Source of the DNA: Spirochaetia bacterium
GTDB lineage: Bacteria; Spirochaetota; Spirochaetia; Treponematales; Breznakiellaceae
NCBI GenBank assembly: GCA_025997895.1
Contig: BNVF01000111.1
Coordinates: 1-5,336 of the forward strand
Reading direction: 5' to 3'
Length of the DNA: 5,336 nt
A program made the translations under genes and the position numbers. Below the pieces are notes generated by a model that saw only the letters and a list, made by a program, of their open reading frames with translations, did not search any database and had not been told where the DNA came from. Below, piece after piece: positions 1 to 5,298 of the stretch. Within the stretch, counting starts at the first letter, position 1. Each line of letters opens with the position of its first letter.

Positions 1-2
1 GG

Positions 3-383
3 TCAAGCGGTGCGATGAATGAGCAGGTAGGGACTTTTACACCGGTGAACGGCATAAGTCAAGGTGAAATTTTCACCCCCCGGCTTCCGGCCCTGATGAC
101 GGCTCACGCTTCCTATACGGTGCGGGTCCACCAGACCGTATCGCTGGGGGCGGGGGCCGCGTATTTTATCAGGACGGATCTGGAAACCGTGGCGGACGCG
201 GATATAGACCCTGCTTCGCAGTCACGGTCGCTGGGAGCGGAGGTCTCCGGTTCCGCGGTGTGGGCGCCTGATTCGGCGCTGCGGTTAAGCGCCGGGGGCG
301 GGGTCTTTCTGCCCGGAAGCGCGTTTGTTGCGGATACGCCGGTGCGGTGGAAAATACGCGCGGGTATATTGTTCGCATTCTGA
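3..383 (+). CDS. C-terminal part of an outer-membrane beta-barrel protein (5' end outside window)
   Basis: Probably the last strands of a porin-like outer-membrane barrel. The frame is open to the left edge (codons 3-14 read S-S-G-A before the first Met at 15). That Met has no Shine-Dalgarno sequence or signal peptide after it, so the gene very likely starts upstream. The protein shows alternating polar/apolar stretches separated by short turns: around residues 25-53 after Met15 (SYTVRVHQTVSLGAGAAYF), 72-102 (LGAEVSGSAVW, turn APDS, LRLSAGGGVFLPG) and the final WKIRAGILFAF. Ending in Phe with aromatic and apolar residues at every second position is the usual barrel-assembly signal. The pattern LGAEV...LRLSAGGGVFLPG loosely resembles the end of alginate-export-type porins, but that family call is a guess. 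It lies 41 bp before the FecR-like gene and is probably in the same transcript. Confidence 0.66.
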   Translation, partial: SSGAMNEQVGTFTPVNGISQGEIFTPRLPALMTAHASYTVRVHQTVSLGAGAAYFIRTDLETVADADIDPASQSRSLGAEVSGSAVWAPDSALRLSAGGGVFLPGSAFVADTPVRWKIRAGILFAF

Positions 384-410
384 AAAATAGCAATTTGAAA
401 AGACAGTAAT

Positions 411-416
411 GGAGGA
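411..416 (+). promoter_or_regulatory. Ribosome binding site of the FecR-like gene
   Basis: GGAGGA lies 8 bases before the ATG at 425, a near-perfect Shine-Dalgarno sequence that fixes this start. The 41-bp gap from 384 to 424 shows no convincing promoter or terminator, which favours read-through from the upstream barrel gene. Confidence 0.85.
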
Positions 417-424
417 ATCGATAT

Positions 425-1093
425 ATGAAAAAGCTTGTGGCTCTGTTATTCGTAATCTGCGGGGCGGCGGTACTATACGCGCAAACCGCGCCCAGGGGGA
501 TTATCCGTGAGGTGAACGGAACCGTGGAGGTGAAGGCGCCGGGTGCAACCGCCTGGACAGCGGCGGCCCCTGGCATGGAGCTGGAACAGGCAACGGCAAT
601 CTCCACCGGGATACGGAGCACGGCGCTTATTGGGCTGGGGAATTCGGTACTGGTTGTGCGCCCCCTGACGCGGTTGACCCTGGAAGAAATACAGATGACA
701 GCGGGGAATGAAGAGATAAACCTGCGTCTGCAAACCGGGCGGGTACGGGCGAATGTGACGCCGCCCACCGGCGGCAGGACGCAGTTTTCGGTACGGTCTC
801 CTTCGGCAACCGCTTCGGTACGGGGCACAGCTTTTGAGTTTGACGGCTACCGCCTGAAAGTTGACGAGGGGCGGGTGCATGTTACCGGCGGAGACTACAC
901 GGGGATGTACGTAGGCGCGGGACACACAATTGCCGTGAATGAGGAGAGCGGGAAGACGGCAAGCCCGGCGGAAACCACCCGTGAAGAACTGGCTCCGGCT
1001 TTGCCCGCAGGGGTGAGTGTGCCGGACGTTCCGGCGTCGACTCCGGCGGTAGTTCCATTGGCGGATGTGCAGGTAGGACTGGAATGGAACTAA
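425..1093 (+). CDS. Exported FecR-domain protein
   Basis: A 222-residue protein with a signal peptide (MKK, then a hydrophobic core; likely cleavage after Ala19 in VLYA-Q), so it should be periplasmic or otherwise outside the cytoplasm. Residues about 30-155 fit the FecR fold: a G-x-V-E-V strand at 32-36, G50, I-S-T-G at 59-62, a run of short strands (70-88), Q-T-G-R-V at 103-107, and the typical signature S-V-R-S-P-S-A-T-A-S-V-R-G-T-A-F at 122-137 containing R-G-T. Residues about 175-212 are Pro/Ala/Thr-rich and probably flexible. Classical FecR proteins are inner-membrane anti-sigma partners of FecI with a TonB-dependent receptor. This one has no cytoplasmic anti-sigma domain and no sigma gene beside it, so it more likely has a structural or binding role. 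Its stop is 11 bp before the lipoprotein start. Confidence 0.85.
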   Translation: MKKLVALLFVICGAAVLYAQTAPRGIIREVNGTVEVKAPGATAWTAAAPGMELEQATAISTGIRSTALIGLGNSVLVVRPLTRLTLEEIQMTAGNEEINLRLQTGRVRANVTPPTGGRTQFSVRSPSATASVRGTAFEFDGYRLKVDEGRVHVTGGDYTGMYVGAGHTIAVNEESGKTASPAETTREELAPALPAGVSVPDVPASTPAVVPLADVQVGLEWN

Positions 1094-1097
1094 GGAG
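1094..1097 (+). promoter_or_regulatory. Ribosome binding site that decides the start of the large lipoprotein
   Basis: GGAG directly follows the TAA stop of the FecR-like gene (1091-1093) and lies 7 bases before the ATG at 1105. The earlier in-frame ATG at 1084 overlaps the FecR-like gene, lacks a comparable site, and would put MELRSKQ in front of a well-formed signal peptide. The start at 1105 is therefore preferred. The closeness of stop and ribosome binding site suggests translational coupling. Confidence 0.8.
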
Positions 1098-1104
1098 TAA
1101 GCAG

Positions 1105-4100
1105 ATGAAAAAGGCAGTGGTCATACTTATAGCGGCAATTTTGACGTTGGGAACCCTGGGTGGCTGTGATTTTTTCATGGGGCCTGATACGCCGGTGGGG
1201 AAGGGGAATTTGACCATCACCCTGGGAGACCGGGCTTCCCGGGCGGCGCTTTCTTCAGAAATTACGAATACATTCAGTTATACATTTACTTTTACCGGTC
1301 CCGGGGACCAAACGTTTACCCGTGAACTTGAGCCGGGCGTGCCCTCATTACATGAGACCGTGGCTTTGGGGCAATGGAGTATCGGGGCCGAGGCATATAA
1401 CTCCGCCGGGATTTTGGCGGGTACAGGCAGCGTAAACTATACGGTAATAGCAGGCGTCAATACGATTATGGTGCCCATGACGCTGAGCGATGGGTATAAT
1501 GCAGATAACGAAATAACCGGATTCACTTTTGCTACTCCGGCGGCTACCGGGACAATAACTGGAACGACAATCAGCGTAACGGTGCCTTATGGAACCGATG
1601 TTACTAATCTGACGCCCACGGTTATTCATAACGGGGCATCGGTGAGCCCGGCAAGTGGAGAGACGCAGGATTTTACTGGCCCGGTAAGCTACACGGTAAC
1701 GGCGACGGACGGTTCAACCCAGGAGTATACGGTAACGGTAACCGTGGCAGCTTCGGACGCAAAAGACATCAGCGGCTTTAGCTTTGCCGCTCCGGCGGCT
1801 GTCGGAATAATAAACGGAACGACAATCAGCGTAACGGTGCCTTATGGCACCGATGTTACTAATCTGACGCCCACGGTTATTCATAACGGGGCATCGGTGA
1901 GCCCGGCAAGCGGTACAGTGCAGAATTTTACCAGCCCGGTAAGCTACACGGTAACGGCGGTGGATAATTCAACCGAAGTGTATACGGTAACAGTAACGGT
2001 GGCACTTTCACCTTTAAAATACATTAGCGGCTTTAGCTTTGCCAGCCCGGCGGCTACCGGGACAATAACTGGAACGGCAATCAGCGTAACGGTGCCATAC
2101 GGAACCAGTGTTACCAGTCTGACGCCTACAGTTATTCATGATGGGGCATCGGTGAGCCCGGCAAGTGGAACGGCGCAGAATTTTACCAGCCCGGTAATCT
2201 ATACGGTAACCGCGGCGGACGGTTCAACCCAGGAGTATACGGTAACGGTAACCGTGGCGGCTTCGAACGTAAAAGACATCAGCGGCTTTAGTTTTGCTAC
2301 TCCGGCGGCTACCGGAACAATAACCGGAACGGCAATCAGCGTAACGGTGCCATACGGAACCAATGTTACCAGCCTGACGCCTACAATTACCCATAACGGG
2401 GCATCGGTGAGTCCAGCAAGCGGCACGGCACAGAATTTTTCTGCCCCGGTAAGCTACACGGTAACTGCGGCGGACAGTTCCACCAAAGTGTATACGGTAA
2501 CCGTAACAGTGGCGGCTTCGGACGAAAAAGATATCAGCGGCTTTAGCTTTGCCAGCCCGGCGGCTACCGGGACAATAACCGGAACGACAATCAGTGTGAC
2601 CGTGCCATACGGAACCAATGTTACCAGCCTGACGCCCACGGTTATTTATGATGGGGCATCGGTGAACCCGGCAAGCGGCACGGCGCAGGATTTTTCTGCC
2701 CCGGTAAGCTATACGGTAACGGCGGCGGACAGTTCAACCAAAGTGTATACCGTAACGGTAACCGTGGCGCCTTCGCCTTTAAAAGAAATCAGCGGCTTTA
2801 GCTTTGCTACTCCGGCGGCTACCGGGACAATAACCGGAACGACAATCAGCGTAACCGTGCCCTACGGAACCGATGTTACCAGTCTGACACCTACGGTTAT
2901 TCATGATGGGGCATCGGTGAGCCCGGCAAGTGGCACGGTGCAGAATTTCACTAACCCGGTAAGTTACACGGTAACGGCGGCGGATGGTTCAACCAAAGTG
3001 TATACCGTAACGGTAACCGTGGCGGCTTCGGACGAAAAAGAAATCAGCGGCTTTAGCTTTGCCAGCATGGCGGCTATCGGGACAATAACCGGAACGACAA
3101 TCAGCGTAACCGTTCCCTACGGAACCAATGTTACCAGCCTGACGCCTACGGTTACACATAACGGGGCATCGGTGAGCCCGGCAAGTGATGCGGCGCAGGA
3201 TTTTACCAGCCCGGTAAGCTACACGGTAACGGCGGCGGACAATTCCATCAAAGTATATACGGTAACGGTAACCGTGGCGCTTTCGCCTTTAAAAGAAATC
3301 AGCGGCTTTAGTTTTGCCAGCCCGGCGGCTACCGGGGCAATAAGCGGAACGGCAATCAGCGTAACCGTACCATACGAAACCAATGTTACCAGTCTGACGC
3401 CCACGGTTATTCATGATGGGGCATCGGTGAGCCCGGCAAGTGGTGCGGCGCAGGATTTTACCAGCCCGGTAAGCTATACGGTAACGGCGGCGGACAATTC
3501 CACCAAAGTGTATACCGTAACGGTAACCGTGGCGCCCGGTTTTACCAGTATCTCCGATGTTACCGCATACCTGAGTAACGCAAGTGGTGGCGGCAGTGCC
3601 GGCGCCCCCATCCCCCTGCCGGTGAGTCTGGAGCTTTCCGCCGCCAACTGGACGGCCCTACTTACTGCCATCAATACGGCAAACAAGTTTGTATCGCTTG
3701 ATCTTTCCGTCTGTACCGCTTCCGGAGAGTCATCGGGCGGCGGCCTCAACAGCAACGGGACTTTTAACCCGGACAATACCATTACTACCGGTACGGGTAA
3801 AATAGTGGGCATCACTCTGCCCAATACGGCAACGGCTATAACAGCGGGGACTAGTTCAAACGCCGCCTCCTTTAGATACTTTAGCGCTCTCACAACCGTA
3901 AATGGCGCGGGGGTCCTCACCATCGGTGGCTATGCCTTCAGTAACTGCACCAACCTGAACAGCGTGAGCCTGCCGGCGGTTACTACCATCGGCACCCAGG
4001 CCTTCCACGGGTGCAGCAACCTGAACAGCGTGAGCCTGCCGGCAGTTACCTCCATCGGCGACTTTGCCTTCAACACTTGCAACAGCCTGAACAGCGTGGA

Positions 4101-5205
4101 CCTGCCGGTGGTTACCTCCATCAGCTACTCTGCCTTCACCCTTTGCAGGAGCCTGACGACATTCGTTATTGCGCCGGAAAACACTACATACAAAGCCAGC
4201 GATGACGGGAAAATGCTCCTGTCCAAAGATGGCCTAACACTGATAGCATACCCATCGGCAACCGGAGCGGTAACGATTTCTGGCATTACCGCTGTCGACA
4301 CCTATGCCTTCTTCCGCTGCAGCAGCCTGACCAGTGTGAGCCTGCCGGATGTTATCTCCATCGGCAATGAGGCCATCTACTACTGCACCAACCTGGACAG
4401 TGTGAACCTACCGGCAGTTACTTCCATCGGCAATAGTTCATTCGTCGGCTGCAGCAGCCTGAACAGCGTGAACCTGCCGATTGTTACCTCCATCGGCAAT
4501 AGGTCATTCGACGGCTGCAGCAGCCTGAACAGCGTGAGCCTGCCGGCGGTTACTACCATCGGCGAATCTGCCTTCTACGGGTGCAGCAACCTGAACAGCG
4601 TGGACCTGCCGGTGGTTACCTCCATCAGCAGCAGTGCCTTCTCCCACTGCAGCAGCCTGACGACATTCGTTATTGCGGCGGAAAACACTACATACAAAGC
4701 CAGCGATGATGGGAAAATGCTCCTGTCCAAAGATGGCCTAACACTGATAGCGTACCCATCGGCAACCGAATCGGTAACGATCCCCGTCATCACCGCTGTC
4801 GGCAACTCTGCCTTCTCCTCCAGCAGCCTGACCAGTGTGAACCTGCCGGATGTTACCTCCATCGGCAACAATGCCTTCAGCTACTGCACCAACCTGAACA
4901 GCGTGAATCTGCCGAATGTTACCTCCATCGGCAACAGTGCCTTCGACTACTGCAACAGCTTGACCAGTGTGAACCTGCCGAATGTTACCTCCATTGGTAC
5001 CTATGCCTTCGGCAGCTGCACCAGCCTCTCAACCCTTACTTTGGGCACAACGCCGCCCTCGCTGGGGAGCACTGCATTTTCAGGCGCCAAGAACGCCTTT
5101 ACTATCCGGCGGCCTAACGATTCCGCCGCAGTGTACGACTACTGGCATAATACACAATACGCAACGATTTTCAGCGGGAGAACCATAACGTTTGAAGACA
5201 GCTAG
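1105..5205 (+). CDS. Giant surface lipoprotein: eight DUF5018-like domains plus BspA/TP-type leucine-rich repeats
   Basis: A 1366-residue protein. Residues 1-21 are a lipoprotein signal peptide (MKK, hydrophobic core, lipobox L-G-G-C) with Cys21 as the lipid-anchored N-terminus, followed by Asp22. Residues about 30-130 form a beta-rich N-terminal domain I cannot name. Residues 136-810 are eight 85-residue DUF5018-like domains, probably Ig-like beta-sandwiches. Residues 811-939 are a bridge with L-D-L-S-V-C-T (867-873), resembling the N-terminal LRR module of other Treponema proteins as I remember them. Residues 940-1319 hold 14 leucine-rich repeats and two hairpin islands; 1320-1366 are a C-terminal cap. 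By analogy with BspA-type proteins it could bind host or microbial surface ligands, but no ligand can be read from the sequence. It ends with TAG followed by an in-frame TGA. It is probably the last gene of a transcript with the barrel and FecR-like genes. The domain calls are firm; the function is inferred. Confidence 0.88.
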   Translation: MKKAVVILIAAILTLGTLGGCDFFMGPDTPVGKGNLTITLGDRASRAALSSEITNTFSYTFTFTGPGDQTFTRELEPGVPSLHETVALGQWSIGAEAYNSAGILAGTGSVNYTVIAGVNTIMVPMTLSDGYNADNEITGFTFATPAATGTITGTTISVTVPYGTDVTNLTPTVIHNGASVSPASGETQDFTGPVSYTVTATDGSTQEYTVTVTVAASDAKDISGFSFAAPAAVGIINGTTISVTVPYGTDVTNLTPTVIHNGASVSPASGTVQNFTSPVSYTVTAVDNSTEVYTVTVTVALSPLKYISGFSFASPAATGTITGTAISVTVPYGTSVTSLTPTVIHDGASVSPASGTAQNFTSPVIYTVTAADGSTQEYTVTVTVAASNVKDISGFSFATPAATGTITGTAISVTVPYGTNVTSLTPTITHNGASVSPASGTAQNFSAPVSYTVTAADSSTKVYTVTVTVAASDEKDISGFSFASPAATGTITGTTISVTVPYGTNVTSLTPTVIYDGASVNPASGTAQDFSAPVSYTVTAADSSTKVYTVTVTVAPSPLKEISGFSFATPAATGTITGTTISVTVPYGTDVTSLTPTVIHDGASVSPASGTVQNFTNPVSYTVTAADGSTKVYTVTVTVAASDEKEISGFSFASMAAIGTITGTTISVTVPYGTNVTSLTPTVTHNGASVSPASDAAQDFTSPVSYTVTAADNSIKVYTVTVTVALSPLKEISGFSFASPAATGAISGTAISVTVPYETNVTSLTPTVIHDGASVSPASGAAQDFTSPVSYTVTAADNSTKVYTVTVTVAPGFTSISDVTAYLSNASGGGSAGAPIPLPVSLELSAANWTALLTAINTANKFVSLDLSVCTASGESSGGGLNSNGTFNPDNTITTGTGKIVGITLPNTATAITAGTSSNAASFRYFSALTTVNGAGVLTIGGYAFSNCTNLNSVSLPAVTTIGTQAFHGCSNLNSVSLPAVTSIGDFAFNTCNSLNSVDLPVVTSISYSAFTLCRSLTTFVIAPENTTYKASDDGKMLLSKDGLTLIAYPSATGAVTISGITAVDTYAFFRCSSLTSVSLPDVISIGNEAIYYCTNLDSVNLPAVTSIGNSSFVGCSSLNSVNLPIVTSIGNRSFDGCSSLNSVSLPAVTTIGESAFYGCSNLNSVDLPVVTSISSSAFSHCSSLTTFVIAAENTTYKASDDGKMLLSKDGLTLIAYPSATESVTIPVITAVGNSAFSSSSLTSVNLPDVTSIGNNAFSYCTNLNSVNLPNVTSIGNSAFDYCNSLTSVNLPNVTSIGTYAFGSCTSLSTLTLGTTPPSLGSTAFSGAKNAFTIRRPNDSAAVYDYWHNTQYATIFSGRTITFEDS
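1510..3534 (+). repeat. Eight tandem 255-bp coding repeats (85-residue DUF5018-like domains)
   Basis: Repeats start at 1510, 1765, 2020, 2275, 2530, 2785, 3040 and 3295, exactly 255 bp apart with no gap; the last stops short at about 3534. The shared pattern is I-S-G-F-S-F at the start, T-I-S-V-T-V-P-Y-G-T in the middle, then L-T-P-T, G-A-S-V-S-P-A-S-G, P-V-S-Y-T-V-T-A and Y-T-V-T-V-T-V-A at the end, which matches the DUF5018 family as I know it. There is no Cys in any copy. Five-residue linkers are of two kinds: ASDxK/ASNVK after repeats 1, 3, 4 and 6, and xSPLK after 2, 5 and 7. Oddities are Met instead of Pro in repeat 7 (residue 10 of the repeat) and PYET instead of PYGT in repeat 8. The period is divisible by three, so gain or loss of a copy keeps the frame. 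Confidence 0.95.
3535..3921 (+). other. Bridge module between the Ig-like stalk and the LRR domain
   Basis: Residues 811-939 of the lipoprotein. Visible elements in order: D-V-T-A-Y-L, a Gly/Ser-rich loop (GGGSAGAPIPLP), an amphipathic stretch W-T-A-L-L-T-A-I-N-T-A, K-F-V-S-L-D-L-S-V-C (864-872 region), F-N-P-D, then G-K-I-V-G-I-T-L-P and a further degenerate LRR-like turn before the first regular repeat. I recall the same order (Y-V-x-L-D-L-S-x-C, F-N-P, K-I-V-x-L-x-L-P) in many Treponema LRR proteins, where it sits directly before the repeats and probably caps the solenoid. That link is from memory and was not searched. Confidence 0.6.
4155..4264 (+). repeat. Hairpin island, copy 1 (direct repeat with 4659-4768)
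   Basis: These 110 bases match 4659-4768 with three differences by eye, an offset of 504 bp or 168 codons. They encode the stretch with N-T-T-Y-K-A-S-D-D-G and M-L-L-S-K-D-G-L-T-L-I-A-Y-P. This D-G-x-L-L-x-K-D-x-x-T-L-I-x-Y-P island is a recurrent insertion in BspA-type LRR proteins and probably forms a beta-hairpin at the edge of the solenoid. Confidence 0.9.
4659..4768 (+). repeat. Hairpin island, copy 2 (direct repeat with 4155-4264)
   Basis: This is the second copy of the island. The three differences from copy 1 are one Pro-to-Ala change and two silent ones. Homology continues on both sides (LRR units 2-3 against 8-9, and 5-6 against 11-12), so the duplicated block is a 168-codon superrepeat rather than the island alone. 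Confidence 0.9.
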
Positions 5206-5223
5206 TGAGGATAGCAGCGCAGT

Positions 5224-5247
5224 GGTGTTACCATCTGCGTAATAACC
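5224..5247 (+). other. Weak hairpin after the lipoprotein gene
   Basis: GGTGTTAC (5224-5231) can pair with GTAATAACC (5239-5247) across a 7-base loop, with one G-T wobble and one bulged A. No T-run follows, so it is not a terminator by itself. It might protect the transcript 3' end or be chance. Confidence 0.25.
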
Positions 5248-5253
5248 AACCAG

Positions 5254-5284
5254 CCCTTCTCACACATGTGGGAAGGGTATTCTT
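5254..5284 (+). terminator. Probable rho-independent terminator of the barrel/FecR/lipoprotein transcript
   Basis: CCCTTCTCAC (5254-5263) pairs with GTGGGAAGGG (5268-5277) in a 10-bp stem with one T-G wobble and a 4-base loop ACAT. The tail TATTCTT (5278-5284) is T-rich but interrupted. It lies 48 bp after the stop at 5205, the right place to end the transcript. The imperfect T-tail may allow some read-through to the next gene. Confidence 0.75.
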
Positions 5285-5290
5285 AAGGAG
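5285..5290 (+). promoter_or_regulatory. Ribosome binding site of the gene starting at 5299
   Basis: AAGGAG lies 8 bases before the ATG at 5299 and abuts the T-tail of the terminator. No room is left for a promoter between terminator and ribosome binding site, so any promoter for the next gene must lie within or before the hairpin. Confidence 0.75.
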
Positions 5291-5298
5291 TGTGCAAT

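Larger units (their letters stand above)
3922..5061 (+). repeat. Leucine-rich repeat array (BspA/TP-LRR type, 22-residue period) with two hairpin islands
   Basis: Fourteen units begin at 3922, 3988, 4054, 4120, 4294, 4360, 4426, 4492, 4558, 4624, 4798, 4861, 4927 and 4993. The ordinary unit is 66 bp with the pattern I-G-x-x-A-F-x-x-C-x-x-L-x-S-V-x-L-P-x-V-T-S. Units 4 and 10 are stretched to 58 residues by the island described separately. Unit 11 (4798-4860) is 21 residues and has lost its Cys. The last unit runs into T-P-P-S, after which residues 1320-1366 form a C-terminal cap with W and Y residues. This is the LRR_5-type solenoid of Treponema and BspA surface proteins. Confidence 0.92.

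Noticed and set aside
395..423. Possible promoter before the FecR-like gene (TTGAAA at 395)
   Set aside because: The -10 box at the right distance would be TCGATA, a poor match that ends next to the start codon and after the Shine-Dalgarno sequence.
169..925. Long open frames on the minus strand opposite the barrel and FecR-like genes
   Set aside because: They run opposite genes with clear signal peptides, domains and ribosome binding sites. Their translations are rich in Arg/Pro without a recognisable fold, so they are shadows of GC-rich codons.
1084..1104. Earlier in-frame start of the lipoprotein at 1084
   Set aside because: It overlaps the FecR-like gene, has only a poor ribosome binding site and adds seven mostly polar residues before a canonical signal peptide. 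GGAG at 1094-1097 points to 1105.
1510..3534. CRISPR-like array
   Set aside because: Units are 255 bp, gapless, coding and similar along their whole length, with no short repeat plus unique spacer pattern.
2199..3923. Repeated minus-strand frames with similar valine-rich translations
   Set aside because: They recur every 255 bp only because they are the complement of the DUF5018-like repeats. No independent start signals are visible.
3930..4871. Short frames on both strands within the LRR region
   Set aside because: Their translations mirror the LRR period and have no ribosome binding site. They are by-products of the repeat.
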